This document shows positions 32,039-40,384 of a stretch of DNA of 64,000 bases, in pieces. The notes under the pieces are model-generated. The model saw only the letters and a program-made list of their open reading frames with translations. It was not told the DNA's origin and ran no database searches. Source of the stretch: Cohnella sp. WQ 127256. GTDB taxonomy: Bacteria > Bacillota > Bacilli > Paenibacillales > Paenibacillaceae. Made by a program: the position numbers and the translations under genes. The stretch is from the NCBI RefSeq assembly GCF_024519285.1, contig NZ_JAMZCY010000008.1, forward strand, positions 186,001 to 250,000, written 5' to 3'. Every line of letters starts with the position of its first letter. The stretch's first letter is position 1.

Positions 32039-32233
32039 CTATCCTGCAATAAATAAATCAGCGCCGTCGCGGTTGCCTTTAAGGCGGCAATGCGTTCGGC
32101 GCTGCTCTGCTTTCTTATTCTGTACAACTTGGGTGTGTGGCTTGCGATGCCACTGATTACGGCTTATTTCCGGGTTATTAAGGCCTGACCTCTCAAGCTT
32201 ACTTCTTCGTTGCTTTGATTTTGACATTCCCAT
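32039..32233 (-). CDS. Small basic protein, 64 aa
   Basis: It begins MGMSKSKQRRSKLERSGLNN and is strongly basic and hydrophilic. The arrangement KxRRxKLER-G--NPE-xR--W resembles small conserved proteins of unknown function found in Bacillus and Paenibacillus. GGAGGTGT lies 11 nt before the ATG. It is monocistronic and convergent with the permease gene. A long hairpin-forming stretch at about 32060-32108 lies inside its coding sequence. Confidence 0.6.
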   Translation of the reverse strand: MGMSKSKQRRSKLERSGLNNPEISRNQWHRKPHTQVVQNKKAEQRRTHCRLKGNRDGADLFIAG

Positions 32234-32399
32234 ATCTTTGGACACCTCCAGATTTACAACGATCATAACGCAAGCTATTGTATGTATGCAATAGAGAAAT
32301 TGTCAGAAAACTCTTTACATCAGGGTCTATTTACCTAGATAATTCAATTAGTGACCGGATGGCTTATTTAGGCTTAAAGCCAATGAAGGAGCATACCCA

Positions 32400-33809
32400 T
32401 TGAACGATGAGATAACACCAGCAGTAATCGCTGATCCATTAGATGCTAAAGTCAACCGACTACAATCCTATTATCGGAGCGGAGCCACAAGATCGATTGC
32501 ATTCCGTAAGGGGCAACTACATAAGCTTCGGAACGCCATCCATCAATATGAGCCACAATTGTTGGCAGCGCTTAAGCAGGATTTGAACAAGTCCGAGCTT
32601 GAGGCATACTCGACTGAAATTGGTCTTGTATTGAAAGAAATTCGTGTAGCCTTAAGCCGCGTTCGTCGCTGGGCAAAGCCGAAGCGGGTTCGAACTCCGC
32701 TATCCCACTTTGGAGCTAGTAGTCAAATTGTTCCGGAACCCCTAGGTACGACGTTAATTATTGGACCTTGGAACTACCCTATCTATTTAATGCTAGCGCC
32801 GGTTGTCGCTGCGATTGCTGCGGGCAACACGATGATGCTGAAGCCTTCGGAAATGGCTCCGGCTACCTCTCGCGTATTAGCTGCGCTTATTGGTGAGGTT
32901 TTCAGGCCAGAATTTGTTGCGCTCATCGAAGGAGGAGCGGATGTAACGACGGAGCTTCTGAAGCAACCGTTTGATCATTTCTTCTTCACAGGGAGCCCGC
33001 AGGTTGGTCGTATTGTGATGGAGGCGGCTGCTAAGAAGTTAATACCTGTAACACTGGAGCTGGGTGGGAAAAGCCCATGCATCGTTCACAAGGATGCGAA
33101 TATCGAGCTTGCAGCAAGACGGATCGTATTCGGCAAGCTGACGAACGCAGGACAGACTTGCGTAGCACCGGATTATTTGATCGTCCACAAAGCAGTAAAG
33201 CAGCAGCTTCTGAGCAAGATGGCTTCTGTAGTTGAGGATTTCTATGGTAAAGAGCCGATCCTTAACCCTGCATACGGTAAAATCGTGAACGAACGTCACT
33301 TCCACAGGCTCGTATCCTATTTACACGATGATAATGTCGGTCATGTCGCTTATGGGGGACAAATAGACGAAGCTGCTTGCAAAATTGCACCCACGTTTTT
33401 GGAGGGAGTATCCCTTCAAGCCAGAGTCATGCAGGAGGAAATTTTTGGGCCGATTATGCCCTTCATAGAGTACGAACAGACCGAAGATATTTATGCTACG
33501 GTGCAAGCGAGTCCGAAGCCGTTAGCGTTGTATGTATTCTCTGGTAGCCCCGAGTTTCAGCAAGAAATCATAGGTCGAATCCCGTTCGGTGGCGGATGCA
33601 TCAACGATACAATTATGCACCTTGCTACATCATATCTTCCTTTCGGAGGGATAGGGACTAGCGGAATTGGAAGCTATCATGGTGAGCATGGCTTCAAGGC
33701 TTTCTCGCATTATAAAGGGATTCTCAAGCAATCGAACTTATTCGATATTCCATTCCGTTATCCCACGTCTAAGTGGGGATTGGCTATCATTCGCAAGCTG
33801 CTTCGCTAA
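32400..33809 (+). CDS. Aldehyde dehydrogenase (class 3-like, NAD(P)+)
   Basis: The 469-residue protein has the ALDH catalytic layout: GPWNYPIYLMLAPVVAAIAAGN (cofactor and active-site Asn), FTGSPQVGRIVM, LELGGKSPC (general-base Glu), NAGQTCVAPDY (nucleophilic Cys), EEIFGPIMPF and LPFGGIGTSGIGSYHG. The length and C-terminal AIIRKLLR tail fit fatty-aldehyde/coniferyl-type (AldH/YwdH) enzymes oxidising long or aromatic aldehydes. The start is TTG at 32400, 9 nt after AAGGAG. It heads a run of five same-strand genes. Confidence 0.9.
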   Translation: MNDEITPAVIADPLDAKVNRLQSYYRSGATRSIAFRKGQLHKLRNAIHQYEPQLLAALKQDLNKSELEAYSTEIGLVLKEIRVALSRVRRWAKPKRVRTPLSHFGASSQIVPEPLGTTLIIGPWNYPIYLMLAPVVAAIAAGNTMMLKPSEMAPATSRVLAALIGEVFRPEFVALIEGGADVTTELLKQPFDHFFFTGSPQVGRIVMEAAAKKLIPVTLELGGKSPCIVHKDANIELAARRIVFGKLTNAGQTCVAPDYLIVHKAVKQQLLSKMASVVEDFYGKEPILNPAYGKIVNERHFHRLVSYLHDDNVGHVAYGGQIDEAACKIAPTFLEGVSLQARVMQEEIFGPIMPFIEYEQTEDIYATVQASPKPLALYVFSGSPEFQQEIIGRIPFGGGCINDTIMHLATSYLPFGGIGTSGIGSYHGEHGFKAFSHYKGILKQSNLFDIPFRYPTSKWGLAIIRKLLR

Positions 33810-33886
33810 ATCGATGATGAGAGGGCGACGATCTTATCCTTACTCCCGATTACGAAACCTATAAGAGTATTTTTGCACAAGTCCCG

Positions 33887-35035
33887 ATGCCTTTCGCATA
33901 CTTAGATCTCGATCTGCTTGATCGTAACATTCGAGATATTGCTCGGGCAGCAGGAAATAAAAAGGTTCGAGTAGCCAGCAAATCGATCCGGTCAGTAGAG
34001 GTCCTTCGACATATCCTCAGATCGGATGATACTTTTCAAGGGGTCATGTGCTATACGGCAGCGGAAGCTGCTTATTTGGCGAATAACGGATTCAAGGATT
34101 TATTGCTCGGCTATCCGACATGGGAGCCCAAAGGAATACAGACGCTAGTGGATCTCATTGGAGAAGGCCATTTGATTACATTCATGGTGGATTGTGCGGA
34201 GCACGTCATTCAGTTGGAACAGATCGCGATGGAACGTGGAATTCGGATTCCACTCTGTCTCGACGTTGATATGTCAGCAAGTTATCCGGGATTGCGGTTC
34301 GGAGTATGGCGCTCCCCCCTCCATAATTGGGATAACACTCGTCCAGTTGTAGAGCGGATCGTACAATCCCCTTGGGTCTGGTTGGATGGTGTGATGGGCT
34401 ATGAGGCTCAAATTGCGGGGGTGGGCGACCATGTACCGGGTGCTACACTGAAAAATAACGTCATTCGTTATTTGAAACGCCGATCTATTCGCGAGGTTGC
34501 TAAGCGCAGGGGAGCGATCGTTCAGAACATTCAAGCGTTAGGTGTACCCTTACGTTTCGTCAATGCGGGTGGAACGGGGAGTATGAGCAGCTCGCGGGAG
34601 GAAGAGCTAGTCACGGAGCTGACTGCTGGTTCAGGCTTCTACTGTCCCGCGCTATTTGATCACTATCGGTCCTTCGAATATCAGCCTGCGGCTGGATTTG
34701 CAGTGGAGGTTGTGAGGAAGCCGCGGGACAATATTGTGACTTGCTTGGGTGGTGGTTATATCGCCTCGGGAGCCGTAGACAGGACCAAGCTTCCGAAGCC
34801 CTATTTGCCGCAGGGCTTGGAGCTATTTGCACTCGAAGGTGCAGGAGAAGTACAAACCCCTCTATCGATTCGCGGTCCATCCCCAGAATCACTATCTTTA
34901 GGTGATCCCATATTTTTCAGACATGCGAAGGCGGGAGAGCTGTGCGAGAGATTCGATAGTCTCCATGTGATTTCGAATGGCTCCATCGTTGGAGAATATT
35001 CAACCTATAGGGGTGCGGGGGAAAACTTCTTATGA
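33887..35035 (+). CDS. PLP-dependent amino acid deaminase/aldolase (DSD1-like); 5' end uncertain
   Basis: The protein (382 residues from this ATG) has an alanine-racemase-type barrel: VASKSIRS with the PLP-binding Lys, MCYTAAEAAYLA, PLCLDVDMSASYPGLRFG, FVNAGGTGSM and a C-terminal metal-site-like SLGDPIFFRHAKAGELCERF. It resembles D-threonine aldolase/D-serine dehydratase relatives. Before the ATG the frame stays open back to 33821 and reads PDYETYKSIFAQVP, which looks like the conserved family N-terminus, yet no ATG, GTG or TTG is available. A rare start codon or a one-base change in the GGG at 33823 would explain this. The stop overlaps the next gene. Confidence 0.83.
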   Translation: MPFAYLDLDLLDRNIRDIARAAGNKKVRVASKSIRSVEVLRHILRSDDTFQGVMCYTAAEAAYLANNGFKDLLLGYPTWEPKGIQTLVDLIGEGHLITFMVDCAEHVIQLEQIAMERGIRIPLCLDVDMSASYPGLRFGVWRSPLHNWDNTRPVVERIVQSPWVWLDGVMGYEAQIAGVGDHVPGATLKNNVIRYLKRRSIREVAKRRGAIVQNIQALGVPLRFVNAGGTGSMSSSREEELVTELTAGSGFYCPALFDHYRSFEYQPAAGFAVEVVRKPRDNIVTCLGGGYIASGAVDRTKLPKPYLPQGLELFALEGAGEVQTPLSIRGPSPESLSLGDPIFFRHAKAGELCERFDSLHVISNGSIVGEYSTYRGAGENFL

Positions 35036-36336
35036 TCAAGAGCGGGCGGAAGTGGAGCAACTGGTCTGGAATTGTCAAAGCAAGACCACGGACGGTTATT
35101 TATCCAAGTCACGTGGAGGAAGTTGTCGAAGCGGTCAAACAATGCTGTAGAGAGGGCAGATCCTTACGAGTGTTAGGCTCAGGCCATTCGTTTACGGCAA
35201 TTGCTGCTTCTAATGATGTTTTGTTATCGCTTGATCGAATGCAGGGAATATTAGAAGTAAATAATGAAGCGCTTACAGCTACGGTTTGGGCAGGGACGAA
35301 GCTGAAGACGTTAGGTGAGCTATTGCATGCGGAAGGTTTAGCGCAGGAGAACTTGGGAGATATTGATGTACAGTCCATTGCGGGCGCAATCAGTACAGGA
35401 ACACACGGGACAGGCTTGCAGTTCGGAAATATTGCGACGCAGGTTGTTGGCATCACAGTCGTAACGGGAACCGGCGATGTGCTGGATTGTACAGAACGGT
35501 CGCATCCTGATTTATTTAAGATGCTACAAATATCGTTAGGAGCGCTTGGTGTCATCGTCAAGGTAACTCTCCGGCTTCGCCGCTCTTACAAGCTCAGCTA
35601 CGAAAGCTCGAGAGTGCCACTCACTGCTTGCTTGGAACAGCTTTCTTCACTCGCTAGCGAGCATCGTAATTTTGAATTATATTGGTTTCCGTATGCGGAG
35701 CCTTGCCAGCTTAAAATCATGAACGAAACCGAAGAACCGATTACGGAGCGTAAAATAAGCAGTTATATGAGCGACGTTATTTTAGAGAATGGTGTCTTTG
35801 GTATGTTGTCTTCCATGTGTAGAATGGTTCCGCGACTGAGTGCGTCAGTGAGTAGATTATGCGCGGCAGTTGTCCCTACGAGCCGTAAAATAGAACAAAG
35901 TCATAGGATCTACGCCACGAAGCGACTTGTTCGCTTTAATGAAATGGAGTACAATCTACCGGTTGAGGCAATGGAAGTCGTTATTCGCGAAATGCGGGAT
36001 AGGATGGCACAGGAGAAATACAATGTCCATTTTCCCGTAGAGTGCCGCTTTGCTAAAGGAGATAACATCTGGCTCAGTCCTGCGTATGGGCGGGATTCGG
36101 CTTATATCGCCGTCCATATGTATCGAGGGATGCCGCATGAGAAGTATTTTGCCGATATGGAACGAATTTTCCTTAAGTATGGCGGGCGGCCGCACTGGGG
36201 AAAGCTGCATACGTTGAAGGCTGAGCAGCTGCGAGCTGCCTATCCTAAGTGGGATAGCTTTAATGAGATGAGAGAGAAGTTGGACCCTAACGGCATTTTC
36301 CTTAGTCCTTATTTACGGAGTGTCTTTATTCATTAA
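35032..36336 (+). CDS. FAD-linked D-arabinono-1,4-lactone oxidase family protein
   Basis: This 434-residue protein has an FAD-binding PCMH domain (YPSHVEEVVEAVKQC, LGSGHSF whose His can carry covalent FAD, GDIDVQSIAGAISTGTHGTG) and a C-terminal ALO domain ending in RPHWGKLHTL and LDPNGIFLSPYLRSVF. Enzymes of this group oxidise aldono-lactones or sugar alcohols using oxygen or another acceptor. ATGA overlap with the deaminase/aldolase gene implies co-translation. No signal peptide is seen, so it is likely cytoplasmic. Confidence 0.9.
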   Translation: MIKSGRKWSNWSGIVKARPRTVIYPSHVEEVVEAVKQCCREGRSLRVLGSGHSFTAIAASNDVLLSLDRMQGILEVNNEALTATVWAGTKLKTLGELLHAEGLAQENLGDIDVQSIAGAISTGTHGTGLQFGNIATQVVGITVVTGTGDVLDCTERSHPDLFKMLQISLGALGVIVKVTLRLRRSYKLSYESSRVPLTACLEQLSSLASEHRNFELYWFPYAEPCQLKIMNETEEPITERKISSYMSDVILENGVFGMLSSMCRMVPRLSASVSRLCAAVVPTSRKIEQSHRIYATKRLVRFNEMEYNLPVEAMEVVIREMRDRMAQEKYNVHFPVECRFAKGDNIWLSPAYGRDSAYIAVHMYRGMPHEKYFADMERIFLKYGGRPHWGKLHTLKAEQLRAAYPKWDSFNEMREKLDPNGIFLSPYLRSVFIH

Positions 36337-36380
36337 TTATTGAATGAACGGGTTCATATATTGAAGGAGTGTTGAAACAG

Positions 36381-36857
36381 ATGCCTCACCTACTTATCCG
36401 GGGAGTTTCCCCTGAACAAATTCGGATCATTAGCAAACCATTAGTCGCGGACCTCGCAGTCTTATGCCAGTGTCCACCTGATCATATTTTATTAGAATGC
36501 CTGCATACGACCGCTTGCTTCGATGGAGAAGCTGTTCCATCTTATCCTTTTGTTGAAGTGAATTGGTTTGAACGGGGGCAGAGTGTGCGGGACCAAGCCG
36601 CAGCTTGTATCGATAAGCATATCCGTTCGCTGGGCATTGTCGAGTTAGAGGTCGCTTTCAGAATTTATGAAGCGGAGAGTTATTATGCTAACGGGGTGAG
36701 TCTATCTACTGCGGCAAACGCAGAAGGGATCATTCAAGCCCTGCAAACCGAAAATCAGCGTCTCAAGGATGAGCTGCAGAAGTCTAGAAAAGCGTTACAA
36801 GCGAATCAAGCGAGCTCTCACATGTCTAGCAGGTTATATGATGCGCTAAGAGAGTAG
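36381..36857 (+). CDS. DUF1904 family protein
   Basis: The 158-residue protein starts MPHLLIRGVSPEQI, the characteristic DUF1904 N-terminus, followed by LAVLCQCPPDHILLECLHTT, FVEVNWFERGQ and a Gln/Lys-rich predicted coiled coil at the C-terminus (about 115-150). The fold resembles tautomerase-like small proteins; function is unknown. GAAGGAG fits the ATG at 36381 better than the in-frame GTG (36369) or TTG (36372), which are too close to it. Confidence 0.85.
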   Translation: MPHLLIRGVSPEQIRIISKPLVADLAVLCQCPPDHILLECLHTTACFDGEAVPSYPFVEVNWFERGQSVRDQAAACIDKHIRSLGIVELEVAFRIYEAESYYANGVSLSTAANAEGIIQALQTENQRLKDELQKSRKALQANQASSHMSSRLYDALRE

Positions 36858-36883
36858 CTTCCTGATTGTGAGGTAGGTATGCC

Positions 36884-37825
36884 ATGACCACAACTCTAAA
36901 GTTTCGTTCGGATGGCACGTTCAAGATCGTACAGTTTACCGATTTGCATTGGAAAAATGGGGAGCCACGAGACTTACAGACGAGAGCGCTGATGGAGCGG
37001 GTTCTTAAGGCAGAGCAGCCGGATCTTATCGTCTTCACGGGAGATGTAATAGAGAGCTTAAGCTGCAAGGACCCAAAGCAAGCTTATAAGGATGCGGTCT
37101 CGGTTGCGGAGAAGAGTGGCATTCCGTGGGTGGCAATATTCGGTAATCATGACGCGGAGAAGAATGTAACCAAGGAAGAGCTGATGAATATCCAACTGGA
37201 GCATGCGGGCACGATTGCAGAATCAGGCCCAGTGGACATTGATGGTGTTGGTAACTTCATCGTAAGAGTAACGAACGCTGAGGGGAATACGGCTGCAGCT
37301 CTCTATTTTCTCGACAGTGGGGGTTATTCTGAGCATCACTCTGTAGTGGGGGGATATGACTGGATACGTCAAAGCCAAGTGGAGTGGTATCAAGCGCAAT
37401 CGCGTTTGCTGCGGGAGGGCAATGGGAGCACCCCAGTTCCGGCCTTGGTGTTCTTCCACATCCCGCTGCCGGAATATCGGGAAGTTTGGAACAACAACAC
37501 TTGTTACGGTCACAGGTACGAGAAGGTACAATCGCCTAAGCTGAATTCTGGAATGTTCGCAGCGATGGTGCAATCGGGTGGTGTGATGGGGACATTCTGT
37601 GGTCATGACCATATCAACGATTATACGGGTGTGCTGCACGGAGTAAGATTAGGCTACGGAAGAGCAACCGGCTATAACACGTATGGGAGATGGCTCTATC
37701 AGAGAGGCGCTCGGGTGATCCAGCTTCGTCAAGGGCAGGACTTTACGACTTGGATTCGACTTGCGAATGATAAAATAATAAGCAAAGCCCGTAAGCATGC
37801 CCGGAATTGGTTTTCCAGGGCTTAA
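36884..37825 (+). CDS. Metallophosphoesterase (calcineurin-like)
   Basis: This 313-residue protein has the five metal-site motifs: QFTDLHW (Asp, His), FTGDVIES (GD), GNHDAEKN (GNHD), ALVFFHIPLPEY (His) and CGHDHINDY (GHDH). The spacing and the long segment before the last motif resemble purple-acid-phosphatase-like or YkuE/Dcr2-type cytoplasmic phosphoesterases. No signal peptide is present. It begins 26 nt after the DUF1904 gene and probably ends the operon starting at 32400. A small CGCCGC/GCGGCG hairpin follows, but without a T-run. Confidence 0.87.
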   Translation: MTTTLKFRSDGTFKIVQFTDLHWKNGEPRDLQTRALMERVLKAEQPDLIVFTGDVIESLSCKDPKQAYKDAVSVAEKSGIPWVAIFGNHDAEKNVTKEELMNIQLEHAGTIAESGPVDIDGVGNFIVRVTNAEGNTAAALYFLDSGGYSEHHSVVGGYDWIRQSQVEWYQAQSRLLREGNGSTPVPALVFFHIPLPEYREVWNNNTCYGHRYEKVQSPKLNSGMFAAMVQSGGVMGTFCGHDHINDYTGVLHGVRLGYGRATGYNTYGRWLYQRGARVIQLRQGQDFTTWIRLANDKIISKARKHARNWFSRA

Positions 37826-38097
37826 ATTTGTATGGGAAGAACGCCGCATGTAGCGGCGAATCCGCGTAGTACTACTCCTAATTTTTTCGCACAAACCATC
37901 GCTCTATTTGGCTTGTTTCCCAAATGACCGCCCCTTTTTCCAATACTCCACTCAAACAGCTTGCTCACATTTGTATCTTTATTTCTGAAAAAATGCTCAT
38001 CAACGAAACAAAACGTATCTCATCTGCGTCAAAATACAATAAGCCGCCAACCATACACCGAGCCAACCAGAGGCGGGGGATACGAGGAGGTAGCGGG

Positions 38098-40194
38098 ATG
38101 AGAAATTTGATGAGAAATTTTATTGCAGTTACGTTAGCCTTCATGATGCTAATCAGTGTACCCTTTACAGCCTTGGGAGCATCGTCTAATTTATCCACTG
38201 AGCAGAAGTATGAAGTATTGAAGCAGAAGAAGATCATAACTGGATTTACAGATGGAAGCTCTCGACTGTATGATTCGATGACTCGTGAACAGTTGGCTGT
38301 GGTATTATTTCGATTGCTGGAGCTATCCACACAAGCAACATCGCCGAGCTATGACGATGTGTTGAAGACGAGATGGTCGTACAATGAGATTCAAATGGTT
38401 TCTCGTGCAGGCTTAATGAACGGGACAAACACAAGATTATTTTCTCCAGCGGACAATGTGACGGTAGAGCAGTTAGCTGCAGTATTCGTAAGAAGCAATA
38501 GTTTGTCTGGTGGGGGGACAACACCGGTTACAGGTAAAGTGTCCAAGTGGGCAAGAGGAGCCGTCTCCCTGGCGTTGGAACACAATTTGATTCCCCGATT
38601 AAGCGACTATACGGTTGATGCCACTAGAGGATTACTTGTCGAAGCGGCCTATGCGGTCTATGACGAAATGAACATTGAACCGCTTCATGTTCGCTCTATT
38701 GAGCAGATATCGAACCAATCCGTCAGAGTGAATTTGCTGCAATGGATTAATTATTCTGATCCTAACTTAGAAGCTAGTAGGTTTATCCTTAAGGATGTGT
38801 ATGGAAACAATCGCAATGTATATCAAGCGACGGTAAGCCAAGATGGGATGTCCATTGTATTGTGGACTGATAGGCAAGCTGGAGGCGTGGTTCATACATT
38901 GACCATAGACGGCATCACTTGGAGTTATGTGTCCGCAAGCGATGATGCGACTAAACCAACGATTGTAGCTCAACCCGTTAAACTTCCTAATAAGACTTAT
39001 GAAATCACATTCTCCGAACCTGTCGAGGTAAATTCAGCAACCCATTCATCTAACTATCAATTTAGCAACGGATTGAGGATGAGCACTCTGCAGCTTTCGG
39101 CAGATCAGCGCAAGGTGGTGTTTACGACCTCGGAGCAATCTGATGGCAGGACCTATCAATTAACGATCCGCAACATTAAGGATTTAGCTGGAAACGTGAT
39201 GGATACACGTAATGATTTGTACATTCAGGGAAACAATGATGATACGAAACCGAAAGTATCCGAAGTAAGAATCGACGTTACCACGGCTCTGGTTACCGTC
39301 AAATTTAGTGAAAAGGTAGATCCCCAATATGCTAACCAAACTTATCATTATGTCATCGACAAAGGATTAGTCGTTACTCAAGCGACTTTGGATAGTGATG
39401 GTAAAACCGTAACCTTGAGAACGACTCCTCAACAGGATGCTGTTTATTATACTTTGACGGTTAGCGGAATACCCGATCTTGCTGGCAATGTGATGGATTC
39501 CTCGACGAACTGGAAGTTCGGAGCTGTAGCAAACCCTGTTACACAAGCTATTCTACAAAGTATAGTTGCGATTAATAAGAATACCATTGAGATCACCTTT
39601 AACCGGGCTTTATCCGATACGGATGTTAAGAATGTGAAATTAACAGCTCTCACAGACAATGGTGAAAAAGTAACGATGTCAGACTGGGATTCTTATGTTC
39701 AGCGGAAGCCGGGAACCGATCGGACGGTTATCGTGCAATACCGTAATAAGTCGAGTAATCCAAATTTGTTCCAAACCGGGCATGTATATACGGCAACACT
39801 CGCAGGGGTATCGGGGTTGGAGACTTCCAATGGATCTAATCAAGCTGTGTTTGCAGGAACAAATGCAGACAATGTGAGTCCATACGTGACGCAGGTTATC
39901 GCCATTAGCCGTAATTCAGTCAAGGTGATTTTCAGCGAACCAGTTACGAATGTTAGCGCAAGGGCTTTCCGGATATGGAATAATGATGGCAATAGAGTGG
40001 ATATCGATAGGGATGCACTTAATGAAAAGGGAAAAGTCGTTAACGAGATTATCCTTCCGTTGAATGATGAGCTACGTGGGAACAGCGGATACCAGATGCA
40101 GTTCAATCCAGATGTAATTACCGATGCTGCTGGATGGAATGGACTGAAAACGATGGAAGGATCAAATCCATACATCGCGTACTTTAACGTTTAA
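38098..40194 (+). CDS. Secreted S-layer-homology protein with Ig-like repeats
   Basis: The 698-residue product starts MRNLMRNFIAVTLAFMM with a signal peptide cleaved near LGASS. SLH modules follow (LSTEQKYEVLKQKKIITGF, DSMTREQLAVVLFRLLEL, MVSRAGLMNG, ADNVTVEQLAAVFVRSNSL; about 28-200). Then come several SbsA-type Ig-like domains, each with a phrase such as ITFSEPVEVNSAT, LTIRNIKDLAGNVMD or VKFSEKVDPQYAN. SLH modules bind pyruvylated secondary wall polymer. GAGGAGGTAGC sets the ATG at 38098; the open frame upstream (37924-38097) lacks signal-like features. Confidence 0.88.
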   Translation: MRNLMRNFIAVTLAFMMLISVPFTALGASSNLSTEQKYEVLKQKKIITGFTDGSSRLYDSMTREQLAVVLFRLLELSTQATSPSYDDVLKTRWSYNEIQMVSRAGLMNGTNTRLFSPADNVTVEQLAAVFVRSNSLSGGGTTPVTGKVSKWARGAVSLALEHNLIPRLSDYTVDATRGLLVEAAYAVYDEMNIEPLHVRSIEQISNQSVRVNLLQWINYSDPNLEASRFILKDVYGNNRNVYQATVSQDGMSIVLWTDRQAGGVVHTLTIDGITWSYVSASDDATKPTIVAQPVKLPNKTYEITFSEPVEVNSATHSSNYQFSNGLRMSTLQLSADQRKVVFTTSEQSDGRTYQLTIRNIKDLAGNVMDTRNDLYIQGNNDDTKPKVSEVRIDVTTALVTVKFSEKVDPQYANQTYHYVIDKGLVVTQATLDSDGKTVTLRTTPQQDAVYYTLTVSGIPDLAGNVMDSSTNWKFGAVANPVTQAILQSIVAINKNTIEITFNRALSDTDVKNVKLTALTDNGEKVTMSDWDSYVQRKPGTDRTVIVQYRNKSSNPNLFQTGHVYTATLAGVSGLETSNGSNQAVFAGTNADNVSPYVTQVIAISRNSVKVIFSEPVTNVSARAFRIWNNDGNRVDIDRDALNEKGKVVNEIILPLNDELRGNSGYQMQFNPDVITDAAGWNGLKTMEGSNPYIAYFNV

Positions 40195-40236
40195 TAATAA
40201 TGAATGCAGTTTCACTTGAGTTGAATGTTGTACGTT

Positions 40237-40278
40237 AAGCCCTTTAAGCCGTGAAAAACGCGGGTTAGAGGGCTTTTT
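40237..40278 (+). terminator. Intrinsic terminator after the SLH gene
   Basis: AAGCCCT/TA pairs with TA/GAGGGCTT around a GC-rich internal loop, followed by T5. Confidence 0.75.
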
Positions 40279-40384
40279 GTCGCAAAAGATCGTATACTAA
40301 TAGAAATTGAAGAATTAGCTCTTATTTCTTCCAATACTCGTGTAAAATATGAATCATTAATACCTTAGGACTTAGGTGATCATA

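Noticed and set aside
32060..32108. GC-rich hairpin as a terminator for the NitT/TauT permease gene
   Set aside because: There is no T-run on the + strand and the sequence is coding for the small basic protein on the other strand.
37831..37860. CGCCGC/GCGGCG hairpin as a terminator after the metallophosphoesterase gene
   Set aside because: Short stem and no T-run; too weak to call.
37924..38097. N-terminal extension of the SLH protein
   Set aside because: A strong RBS and a standard signal peptide begin at 38098; the extension is hydrophilic and has no start signal.
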